Shown here: piece by piece, positions 6,987 through 14,051 of the stretch
How the letters are laid out: each line of letters begins with the position of its first letter
How positions within the stretch are numbered: position 1 is the first letter of the stretch
Source of the DNA: RGIG7213 sp045636245
GTDB lineage: Bacteria; Bacillota; Clostridia; Oscillospirales; CAG-272
Direction of reading: 5' to 3'
Length of the DNA stretch: 14,051 nt
NCBI GenBank assembly: GCA_045636245.1
Contig: JAZTXA010000005.1
Span: forward strand, 1 to 14,051
The notes under the pieces: model-generated
The model's database searches: none
Told to the model about the DNA's origin: nothing
What the model saw: only the letters and a program-made list of their open reading frames with translations
Made by a program: the position numbers and the translations under genes

Positions 6987-7504
6987 TAAAATTCCTTATC
7001 TCCCACAACGGTATTGACAATGCGCCGCTTTATAACAGCGGACACAAACCTAAGCTTAATAAATAAGTAAACATATAATATTGGTGTGACGGCATATCTT
7101 TTCACAGTGCGGTAAACAAACAAAAATACCGCCTGCATGCAAAATGAGATAAACCGCCCAACGGTAAGTTTATATAAAACGAAACCCATAACCGCAAAGA
7201 CCAGCATGAAAAATCTGAACTTTCCGTGATTTGCGCAGAATATAAACACCACGACTATTACAGTATACACCATCGAAAATAAAAAATCAATAGAAAATTG
7301 AAATATTTTTGAAATTATTGTTTTCTTTTTTACATTTTGTAGTGGTACTTGATTTTTTTCTTTGGAATTAACTATATGTAGACCGAGCATGATAGATATA
7401 GTATTAAATATACTGTAAACTATACCAATGCATATACCGACTGCAAATGAATACAGTATGAGCATCAATTGAAATGTCGGTGTCTGATACAAAAAACCTC
7501 CCAT
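6986..7504 (-). CDS. yabQ: Spore cortex biosynthesis protein YabQ
   Basis: This is a 172-residue membrane protein with about four hydrophobic segments (about 11-40, 70-92, 95-113 and 120-150) and a basic C-terminus rich in Arg and Lys. It fits the spore YabQ family by its N-terminal pattern, membrane layout and position between yabP and divIC. In Bacillus, YabQ is made in the mother cell under sigma-E and is needed for cortex peptidoglycan formation around the forespore. The start overlaps the yabP stop by one base (TAATG), as it does at the divIC junction, giving a tightly coupled three-gene unit. Its presence is good evidence that the organism sporulates or descends from a sporulating lineage. 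Confidence 0.9.
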   Translation of the reverse strand: MGGFLYQTPTFQLMLILYSFAVGICIGIVYSIFNTISIMLGLHIVNSKEKNQVPLQNVKKKTIISKIFQFSIDFLFSMVYTVIVVVFIFCANHGKFRFFMLVFAVMGFVLYKLTVGRFISFCMQAVFLFVYRTVKRYAVTPILYVYLFIKLRFVSAVIKRRIVNTVVGDKEF

Positions 7505-7761
7505 TATTTAAAGATACGTGAAAAGAAGCTTTGTTTTTCTTCCGTTTCTTCGGGATAATACAAAGACACGACCTCACCCTCTATAAAAACATCGCCTCCG
7601 TCAAGGTCAAGCTTTGAAACATTAAGTCCCCTTCCCTGTATACAGCAGATGCCCATTGAAGTTTTTAAAACCACCTGTTCATCGTCAAAGCTCAAAACAC
7701 TTACAGCACCGCCTATTTCTGTATGTTTTCGTGATATCATCGTAACATTGTGTTCGGACAT
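7504..7761 (-). CDS. yabP: Sporulation protein YabP
   Basis: This 85-residue soluble protein of the YabP family, also related to YqfC, is a small all-beta protein made in the mother cell. Family features include HNVTMISRK near the N-terminus, GAVSVLSFDDEQVVLKT (about 18-34), the GICCIQGRGLNVSKLDL strand pair (about 37-53) and EGEVVSLYYPE (about 61-71). It is slightly shorter than the Bacillus protein of about 100 residues. YabP and YabQ are linked to spore cortex formation. The ATG at 7759-7761 has a strong GGAGG eight bases upstream (7770-7774), but that site lies inside the 3' arm of a long hairpin, so translation from readthrough transcripts should be poor. I could not identify a sigma-E promoter with confidence. 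Confidence 0.93.
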   Translation of the reverse strand: MSEHNVTMISRKHTEIGGAVSVLSFDDEQVVLKTSMGICCIQGRGLNVSKLDLDGGDVFIEGEVVSLYYPEETEEKQSFFSRIFK

Positions 7762-7766
7762 AAATA

Positions 7767-7811
7767 AAACCTCCGGGATATTATACTGTAATATAATATG
7801 CCCGAAGGTTT
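7767..7811 (-). terminator. Long hairpin ending the surface operon and covering the yabP ribosome binding site
   Basis: In the transcript, AAACCUUCGGG plus AUAUUAUA (7792-7811, with one bulged C at 7800) pairs with UAUAAUAU plus CCCGGAGGUUU (7767-7785) around the six-base loop TTACAG. That is 19 pairs with a single G-U. A T-rich stretch follows, so it can act as an intrinsic terminator. It begins five bases after the stop of the cohesin gene. Its 3' arm contains the GGAGG of yabP (7770-7774), so the same structure would hide that site in any readthrough mRNA. Confidence 0.8.
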
Positions 7812-7815
7812 GATT

Positions 7816-9135
7816 TTAGAATTTTCTCTTAAAGATAAATGCTGAGATTACAGCACCCAAAATAAGCGAAAGTATTGAGAAAAGTAAGAGTGACCACAGA
7901 GGAACAGGCCTGCTCATTCCCGTTTGTTCGTTGTAGGCAGGGCGTGTATCGACATCCGGTGATGAGTCAGCACTTTCCGACTCGTGTGCGGTTACATCGC
8001 TTGTCATACTGTCAGGTGTTTGAGTCGTTACAAACGTATCCTCCCACGTATCTTCAGGAGGTGTCGTTTCTTCAACTGTTACATCGGCACTTTCCGTGTC
8101 CTCAACAGGGGTGTTCTCATCACCTTTTACAATGACAAACATATAATTTCTTTTGCTTCCGTTTTCGGCTGTACATGTAAGCACAACAGTCGTTTGTTCT
8201 GTTGAAAGGTCAATCACTTTTTTGTTCACTGTTGCATTTTGGTCGTTTGCCGTCGGTGAAAGGGTTATTCTTTCAGTACCTGCAGGAACTGTTATCGTGT
8301 AGTTATATACGTCTGACTTGAATGCAGGTGTTATCGTACCTGTTGAAATTTCAAGCTTTGATATCGTATTATCATCGCTTTCGGGATTGGGATTTTCCTT
8401 CATTGTTGCCTTGATGGTATACTTCTTCGTTGTACCGTCTTCTGCCGTCACGGTGATGGTTATTGTGTTAAGTCCTACTTTAAGAGAGTCACCACCCGAA
8501 ACCTTTACGCTCGCCTTTGAATCGTTTGCTTTGCAGTTGATCTTAAGGGGTGTTGTTCTGTAATCAAATGTCGCTGTATAGGATGTTACATCGGAAGAAA
8601 ACGCAGGAGAAAGTGTAATGTCGCTGACGGACAGCGAGTACAGCGTTGCATCCGATGATTTCTTAGTTATTTTAACCGAATATGTAACATCGGAAATTGC
8701 CTGTTCCTCTTCCATTGAAGCTATATTGATATTTTTAAACGAAACGGATACGTTTTCGCCTTTAGCCAGAGAAGATGCAAGTCTGAATTTAATTTTTATC
8801 AGCGTCTTACCGTTGATGCTTTCTGTCGGCTCATCACATTCAAAAAGGAAACGCACAACACCTTCCGAAAGCTCTTTTGTAGAAACCTTCCAACCGGAAA
8901 GAACACCGCTGTTTGATCGGTATTCAATTTGCACTGCATCAAACACAGTGTCAAACTGTACAGCCAAGGCATTTTTAACGCTGTCTGTGTCAAGCTTTAC
9001 AGTTACCGTTACCTCGTCACCGGGATATGCACTTGCAACGCCGTCAACATCGATACTTGCTGCGGCAAATGCACCGATGCTTACAAGCGGCAAAAGCAAG
9101 ACTGCTGTTATTAATACTGCCAAAAATCTTTTCAT
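7816..9135 (-). CDS. Membrane-anchored cohesin-like protein with two cadherin-like domains
   Basis: The protein has 439 residues: a signal peptide (1 to about 25, ending AFAAA), a cohesin-like beta domain at about 27-157, two cadherin-like beta-sandwich domains at about 162-246 and 257-338, an acidic Thr/Ser/Glu-rich linker (about 339-411), and a C-terminal membrane helix at about 413-435 ending in KRKF. There is no LPxTG, so anchoring is by the membrane. Cohesin features are YPGDEVTVTVKL, AVQFDTVFDAVQI and GVVRFLFECDE followed by LIKIKFRL. Cohesins bind dockerins, and the preceding gene, one base away, encodes a dockerin protein, so this is probably its anchoring partner. The GGAAAGG ribosome site lies within the end of that gene. 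The cohesin call rests on pattern recognition; a generic Ig-like fold is the alternative. Confidence 0.8.
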   Translation of the reverse strand: MKRFLAVLITAVLLLPLVSIGAFAAASIDVDGVASAYPGDEVTVTVKLDTDSVKNALAVQFDTVFDAVQIEYRSNSGVLSGWKVSTKELSEGVVRFLFECDEPTESINGKTLIKIKFRLASSLAKGENVSVSFKNINIASMEEEQAISDVTYSVKITKKSSDATLYSLSVSDITLSPAFSSDVTSYTATFDYRTTPLKINCKANDSKASVKVSGGDSLKVGLNTITITVTAEDGTTKKYTIKATMKENPNPESDDNTISKLEISTGTITPAFKSDVYNYTITVPAGTERITLSPTANDQNATVNKKVIDLSTEQTTVVLTCTAENGSKRNYMFVIVKGDENTPVEDTESADVTVEETTPPEDTWEDTFVTTQTPDSMTSDVTAHESESADSSPDVDTRPAYNEQTGMSRPVPLWSLLLFSILSLILGAVISAFIFKRKF

Positions 9136-9136
9136 A

Positions 9137-12100
9137 TCAATATTCCTTTCCTTCTATTGTTAAATCTCCGAGCATGTGCGCTTTAAACTGCGCAAAGTCT
9201 ATAAGTGAAAGCGAACCGTCACCGTTTGCATCTGCGGCAAATTTATCGGCTGATGTAAATTCTTTCTCACCGAGCATATAAGCTTTAATATTTGCAAAAT
9301 CTATAAGTGATATCTTGCCGTCACCGTTGATATCACCCGTTACAACAACTGTAAGCTTTTGTGCCACAGTCTCACCGCTGTAAAGTCTTATTTCGCATCC
9401 TGTTGATACAAGATCATCACCTGTAAGCTCAGCGTCATTTTTAAATACCTTTATATTTTCTTTTACCGTGAAGCCCGAAAGAAGTGTGGCAACCGTTGTT
9501 TGCTCACTTATTTTGCTGATAACACCAAGCTCTGTATTTATCGAATAAACGTCACTTGACATTGCAAAAACATTTACATGAAGCGTATTGGAAACGATTT
9601 CTCCCTGACATCCGTTTATCGCCGTTATTTTCGCTGAAATATCCTTACCGCTGTCAAGTGCACCGACGGTATAGGAAGTACCGTTTTCACCCGCTATAAG
9701 CTCACCGCCGCGGTACCATGTTATCTCATACGGAATGTAATCAAAGTTTACGTTTTCAATATAAAGTACTATTTCAGTACCGTACTTACCTGTGCCCTCT
9801 ATGCGGAGATCCGCTTTCAAGGGTTCCGTTTTAACAAAAACATTAAACTCTGTACTTAAATTTTCATATGTAACCTTAACCTTACGGTAACCGCCAATAT
9901 CAAATTCTTCGACATCTACTGTATAACTCATATCAGAGAGCACCGAAACAATACCCGCATGGTTTTTAAAGTAAACGGAAAATCCGTCTTTTACAAACTC
10001 TTCGCCATATGTATACTCCGTTTTATCAGGCAAAGTTCTGACAGCTATATCAGATTCATCAGAAATGCGTTCTCCGTATGAAAATGCATAAGTTCCGCCA
10101 TTCGTCGAAAGCATTACACCGTTTTCGTTTGTGTCGAAAAATACTTCCTTCATCATTCCGTCTTCGAGCTTGTATACAGCTTCTACCCACGGATTGCAAA
10201 ATACACATGCCGTATATTCTTTCTCGGTCATGTATTTGTCAAAGGAAAGCACAAACACTTCAATCTCATCTTCGGGCAAAATATTCTGTATCAGCGCTGT
10301 TTTGCCCGTCCCTGCCTTTTCAGCTGTGAATACAGTACCTTCTGGCACATCTCCGTAATAGAATGCCATACCGCCGGCAGATGACGAATATGTAATATCT
10401 TCCGTTATATAGCCTAAAGCCAATGCATTTATTTCAGTCGTGCTTCCGTCACAGCAAAGCACTGTAACACCACCCTCGGTTTTACCGAAAGATGTTATCT
10501 CACTCGGCGCAAACACTCTTATATTGGAGCATTTGTCAAATGCATAATCACCGACAATTTTTACATTCGGAGGCAAAATGATTGTACCGATGCCGTCAGC
10601 ACCGTAAAATGCATACTGATCTATTGTTGTTACGGAAAGCGGAATGTATACTTCCGAAAGCTCTGTGCAGTTTCTGAATGCATAGCTTCCGATAGTCTTA
10701 GTTCCCGACGGAATGTTGAATACACCCGAAGCTGCTGCGGGACATACAAGTACAGAAGTTTTATTTTTATTATAAAGCACACCGCCGTCAGCAGTGAAGA
10801 AACTGTTATCCGCGTGACATTCTATCTTCTTAAGCGATATTATATCGGAAAGCGCACCATTTTCTATCTCCGACAATTTTTGGGAAAGTGTAATTTCGGA
10901 AAGCTTTGTGCATCCGAAGAAAGCACCTTCTTTTATAAGCTCAACGGAATCGGGCATTATATAAGCGCCCTCTTTTGCCACAGGATAACGCACCAAAGCT
11001 CCCATATCCTTTGTATACAAAATGCCGTTATCGACTGCAAAATACTTGGAATTTTCAAGTGAAAAAGCAGTAAGACCTTCACAGCTTGTAAACGCTGTAG
11101 GCGGTACAAGCTCAACGGTGGATGAAAGTGTGACCTTTGTTATTCCCACACACATATTGAACGCATCGGGAGAAAGAGCCAAAACCCCCTCAGGAACTTT
11201 AAATTCACCTGTCTTTCCGGCGGGACATGCGATCAGATAATCGCCGTCACGGCTGTAAAGAACACCGCCGTCTGATTTGAATTTTTCGTTTTTATCATCA
11301 ACCTTTATTTCTTTAAGATTGACACAGCCTGCAAATGCGCTTGTGTGAATTGAAGTAACACACGCAGGAATCGAAACGGATTTAAGTGTCGGGGAATACA
11401 TAAATGCCCCTTCACCTATTTTTGTCACAGGAACACCGTTTATCTGTGACGGAACGACTATATTTTCCCCATCTCCCTCATAATGCGTAAGCGTTATTTC
11501 GCCATCATTTACAGAGTAAAGAATTCCTTCATATACATTTTTTTCGACCGTCACACGGCACTGCGCTGTTTTGCCCGATAATACATCGTAAACTATAATA
11601 AACGCTGTACCTTCATCAATTGCATATATTTTGCCGTCGCTGTCAATTGCCACCACACTGCTGTCGCCTGAAACAAATTTTACATCGTAAAGCGCATTAT
11701 TTGGTGTACATACAAATTCAAGGTCGTATGTTTGTCCGTACTTCAATGTAAGCTCTGTATCCTTGAGTTCAATATTCGTTATTGTTGAATAGTCTTCATA
11801 AGACTCCGCCTTTACTATACAAAATCCGAAGTATTCAATATCATCATCGGAAATAAGGGTAATATTGACAGTATCGCCGTCTATTAAAAGCGTTTGTCCT
11901 GCAAGCTGATCTGCTGTATATGTTCCGATATTCTGGTTGTTTTTACCCATAACAAGGATAAAGTCCTCACCGTCTTCAACATATGTATCGTGTGAAAATG
12001 TCACTGCAATCTTTTCGGGATTGCCGGGAACTGTATAACTGAATTTTTTATTCAAATTGCTTGTGTACGGATGCGAAGACTGAAGCGGAGCAACTCTGTC

Positions 12101-13228
12101 AAGCACATTGACTTTAAGCACGGAGGTCTTCATGCCGTTGACACTCTTTGCGTATACGGTAGTGCTTCCCACTGAAACAGCTTTGATCTTTCCGTCTTCA
12201 ATTTTTACAATATTTTCATTTGAAGAAGTCAGAATTACGTCCTTCACCTCGGCATTTTCCGGTAATACCCTAAGTGCAGGAGTGATAACATCGTCAACTC
12301 TTATGTTTATTTCAGATTCAGCGAAGGAAACCGATGTTACAGGCACTGTGCCCGTATAGACAGCCTCGGAATATTTATTGCCGTTCTTTTCTGCGTACTC
12401 TTTTGTTTTTTCATCGCCGTAAAGCGTTATATCCGTGCCGAAAAATGCTTCATCGCTTATAACGGTATCCTTGGGTATCAAAATACTGTCAAGGGAATAA
12501 CAACCCGCAAACGCAAGCTTGCCTACGGATTTTACCTTTTCTGAAATAACAGCTGTCTGTATCTTATCACATCCGTAAAACATTCCCTCGGGAATATTTT
12601 CAAGGTTTACGTTTATGCCCGTAAAAGCACGGCATCCGTAAAATGAGTATGCACCCGCACTTTCAAGATGGAAAAGCAAAAATATCTTAAGGGATGAACA
12701 ACCGTAAAATGCATATTCACCAACATTAGTAATGTTGGATGAAGAAGAAAAATTCTCAAGATTATCCATGCCGTAAAAAGCATACGGTCCGACCGATGTA
12801 ACACCCGCAGGTGCTGTAAAACTCTGTGCCGATACGTCACAGAACTTTACAAGACGCGACATATCCTTTGTATAAAGGTTTCCGTCAACTGTCTTAAACG
12901 CAGGGTTATTCGCGGAAACGGTTATCGATTTAAGAGAAACGCAACCGATAAATGCGGAGGCATCAACACTCACAACAGAATCGGGAAGGATTATCTCATA
13001 TATCGATTTACAATCCTTAAACGCCTCTTCACCAATCGCAACAACGGGCACCCCGTCAATGCTTTGCGGCACTTCCACGGTGTAAGCATCGTTTTTGTCC
13101 CACGATGTAATTGTAACACCGCCTTCTATCTGTGTATAAGCAAAGGTATCCTCAGCCACAGAATAGATCGGACATAGCGAAAACAATGTGCAAAATACAA
13201 GCAATAAAGCAACTGTCTTTTTAATCAT
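9137..13228 (-). CDS. Large secreted BspA-like LRR / Ig-like / dockerin protein
   Basis: The protein has 1363 residues. The order is: signal peptide (1-25), LRR_5 repeats (about 28-275), Big_2 Ig domain (about 295-375), a CUB-like domain (about 385-475; begins SSHPYTSN, ends YFGFCIVKAE), a second Big_2 (about 482-562), a longer LRR_5 block (about 565-935), an unassigned region (about 936-1060), a Big_3-type domain (about 1062-1133), another Ig-like domain (about 1136-1220), a pre-dockerin module (about 1228-1297) and a dockerin (about 1298-1355). The dockerin has two calcium loops, DINGDGKISLID and DANGDGSLSLID. The LRR blocks carry four insertions of the type GGVLY-K-x-LV-CP (near 111, 650, 730 and 811). 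No catalytic domain is visible, so adhesion or display is likely. GGAAGGA lies eight bases before the ATG. Confidence 0.93.
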   Translation of the reverse strand: MIKKTVALLLVFCTLFSLCPIYSVAEDTFAYTQIEGGVTITSWDKNDAYTVEVPQSIDGVPVVAIGEEAFKDCKSIYEIILPDSVVSVDASAFIGCVSLKSITVSANNPAFKTVDGNLYTKDMSRLVKFCDVSAQSFTAPAGVTSVGPYAFYGMDNLENFSSSSNITNVGEYAFYGCSSLKIFLLFHLESAGAYSFYGCRAFTGINVNLENIPEGMFYGCDKIQTAVISEKVKSVGKLAFAGCYSLDSILIPKDTVISDEAFFGTDITLYGDEKTKEYAEKNGNKYSEAVYTGTVPVTSVSFAESEINIRVDDVITPALRVLPENAEVKDVILTSSNENIVKIEDGKIKAVSVGSTTVYAKSVNGMKTSVLKVNVLDRVAPLQSSHPYTSNLNKKFSYTVPGNPEKIAVTFSHDTYVEDGEDFILVMGKNNQNIGTYTADQLAGQTLLIDGDTVNITLISDDDIEYFGFCIVKAESYEDYSTITNIELKDTELTLKYGQTYDLEFVCTPNNALYDVKFVSGDSSVVAIDSDGKIYAIDEGTAFIIVYDVLSGKTAQCRVTVEKNVYEGILYSVNDGEITLTHYEGDGENIVVPSQINGVPVTKIGEGAFMYSPTLKSVSIPACVTSIHTSAFAGCVNLKEIKVDDKNEKFKSDGGVLYSRDGDYLIACPAGKTGEFKVPEGVLALSPDAFNMCVGITKVTLSSTVELVPPTAFTSCEGLTAFSLENSKYFAVDNGILYTKDMGALVRYPVAKEGAYIMPDSVELIKEGAFFGCTKLSEITLSQKLSEIENGALSDIISLKKIECHADNSFFTADGGVLYNKNKTSVLVCPAAASGVFNIPSGTKTIGSYAFRNCTELSEVYIPLSVTTIDQYAFYGADGIGTIILPPNVKIVGDYAFDKCSNIRVFAPSEITSFGKTEGGVTVLCCDGSTTEINALALGYITEDITYSSSAGGMAFYYGDVPEGTVFTAEKAGTGKTALIQNILPEDEIEVFVLSFDKYMTEKEYTACVFCNPWVEAVYKLEDGMMKEVFFDTNENGVMLSTNGGTYAFSYGERISDESDIAVRTLPDKTEYTYGEEFVKDGFSVYFKNHAGIVSVLSDMSYTVDVEEFDIGGYRKVKVTYENLSTEFNVFVKTEPLKADLRIEGTGKYGTEIVLYIENVNFDYIPYEITWYRGGELIAGENGTSYTVGALDSGKDISAKITAINGCQGEIVSNTLHVNVFAMSSDVYSINTELGVISKISEQTTVATLLSGFTVKENIKVFKNDAELTGDDLVSTGCEIRLYSGETVAQKLTVVVTGDINGDGKISLIDFANIKAYMLGEKEFTSADKFAADANGDGSLSLIDFAQFKAHMLGDLTIEGKEY

Positions 13229-13290
13229 TATGCATTTCCTTCCAACTGTTGTTTTTTATCAAAATATCTTTAAATAGTATAATACAGTTT

Positions 13291-13319
13291 ATAATATCAT
13301 ATATAAACAAAAAATTCAA
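13291..13319 (-). promoter_or_regulatory. Probable vegetative promoter of the LRR-dockerin / cohesin operon
   Basis: In the transcribed sense, TTGAAT (13314-13319) and TATTAT (13291-13296) are separated by exactly 17 bases, a good housekeeping sigma-factor match. They lie about 62 bases upstream of the start codon at 13228. A second possible -10, TATACT, lies a few bases further downstream. The region is very A/T-rich, which raises the chance of a false match, but the spacing and the terminator immediately upstream support it. No operator is evident in the leader. Confidence 0.6.
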
Positions 13320-13401
13320 CATAAAATCAAATAATTTTCCAAAAAATTAACGTCACCGCAAATGCAGCGCCTGACAGATCAAAAAAAACCACGGCTTAAA
13401 C

Positions 13402-13438
13402 AAAAACATTCGGTGAAATTATATCACCGAATGTTTTT
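13402..13438 (-). terminator. Strong intrinsic terminator after the upstream dockerin gene
   Basis: A perfect 15-pair stem, with arms 13402-13416 and 13424-13438, encloses a seven-base A/T loop. Its core is ATTCGGTGA on one side and TCACCGAAT on the other, flanked by A-runs and T-runs, so it could work in both directions. It lies 15 bases after the stop of the gene at 13454 and isolates that gene from the next promoter. Confidence 0.88.
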
Positions 13439-13453
13439 TATTTCATTTATTTT

Positions 13454-14051
13454 TCATTTCCATGTACCGCTTGCAAGGAAAGACTGGAGGGCGGATATAT
13501 CTAAAGCTGAAACTCTTGAATTGCCGTCAATATTAGCTTCCAAGAATTCAACTGAATCGCGTGGGGGCAAATTTTTTAATAAATTTTGCAAAGCATTTAT
13601 ATCGTTAGCAGCGATTCTTCCGTTGCGGTCGGTATCACCAAGGAGAACGATTTCATATTTCTTCACTACGTTTCCGCTTGTACTGATAAGCTGTACTGCG
13701 TAACCTGTTACAAGTCTTTCTGTATTTGTCTGAATATTGCCGTTACTGTCAACTATGCGTACGCTTTCAGGCTCGATTGAAATATTCCCCAAAAGCGCGC
13801 TGATGCTTTCTCCGCGTGTTGCCGCTGCTTTTATGACCAAAGCACCAAGCTCCTCATTGACGGTATACTTACTTTCGGGTACAAGCTCTAAAACCGCATC
13901 ACTGCCATCAAAATGCCACGTCGCGTTCAAAAACGGATCATTATCTGAACCTATCGAAATACCTTCCCAGCCTTCACCTGTAAAATAAACATCTGTAAGG
14001 CTTGTGCAATTTTTAAATGCATAATTACCTATACTTGTTACACTGTCACCT
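13454..14051 (-). CDS. BspA-like LRR protein with C-terminal dockerin, 5' end beyond the window
   Basis: The reading frame stays open to the window edge, so only the last 199 or so residues are seen. The first part is a canonical LRR_5 unit (VTSIGNYAFKNCTSLTDVYF, then GEGWEG and an NATWHF terminus). Next is a pre-dockerin module of about 75 residues, sharing the Y-x-[IV]-N-x-E-L-G opening with the neighbouring large protein. Last is a dockerin with loops DTDRNGRIAAND and NIDGNSRVSALD; the first calcium ligand of the second loop is Asn instead of Asp. Recognition positions 10 and 11 are Ala-Asn and Ala-Leu, unlike the Leu-Ile pairs of the neighbour, so cohesin specificity may differ. The protein is presumably secreted and ends SFLASGTWK. 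A strong terminator follows. Confidence 0.9.
   Translation of the reverse strand, partial: GDSVTSIGNYAFKNCTSLTDVYFTGEGWEGISIGSDNDPFLNATWHFDGSDAVLELVPESKYTVNEELGALVIKAAATRGESISALLGNISIEPESVRIVDSNGNIQTNTERLVTGYAVQLISTSGNVVKKYEIVLLGDTDRNGRIAANDINALQNLLKNLPPRDSVEFLEANIDGNSRVSALDISALQSFLASGTWK

Noticed and set aside
7816..9135. Sortase-anchored surface protein
   Set aside because: The C-terminus has a membrane helix and a basic tail, but no LPxTG-like motif before it.
10295..10321. AEKAGTGKT in the large LRR protein, resembling a Walker A motif
   Set aside because: The glycine spacing does not fit GxxxxGK[ST], there is no Walker B, and the protein is secreted, so it is a chance match.

Overview
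The window comes from a low-GC, Gram-positive, spore-forming (or recently spore-forming) bacterium, most likely a gut or rumen Clostridia member of the Oscillospirales type. The evidence is a yabP-yabQ-divIC sporulation/division block, AGGAGG-type ribosome binding sites, TTG starts, a lipoprotein ApbE, and surface proteins built from BspA-like leucine-rich repeats, bacterial Ig domains and dockerins. The genus cannot be fixed from the sequence. Every gene I can support lies on the minus strand, so transcription runs from high to low coordinates. I see no tRNA, rRNA, CRISPR array or insertion sequence.

Right part, 14051 down to 7816: a surface-protein locus. The 3' part of an LRR-dockerin gene (13454-14051, running off the window) ends at a strong terminator. 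A promoter then precedes a 1363-residue LRR/Ig/CUB-like/dockerin protein (9137-13228). One base after its stop begins a 439-residue membrane-anchored protein with an N-terminal cohesin-like domain and two cadherin-like domains (7816-9135). A dockerin gene coupled to a cohesin gene suggests a self-contained surface-display pair of non-enzymatic proteins.

Middle part, 7811 down to 5497: a long hairpin closes the surface operon, and its 3' arm contains the yabP ribosome binding site. It is followed by the overlapping genes yabP, yabQ and divIC (spore cortex and cell division), a terminator, and a metal-dependent amidohydrolase of unknown substrate.

Left part, 5496 down to 1: an envelope-sensing and redox locus. 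An OmpR-type response regulator and its membrane histidine kinase are separated by two mutually exclusive hairpins. A membrane-anchored HtrA-PDZ protein follows that has lost all three catalytic residues. After it come three tightly packed genes: a NusG-domain-II membrane protein, a Gx/heptaprenyl-diphosphate-synthase-I-like membrane protein and the lipoprotein flavin transferase ApbE. This trio is known from extracytosolic flavinylation and electron-transfer loci. The acceptor protein is not in the window and may lie beyond position 1.
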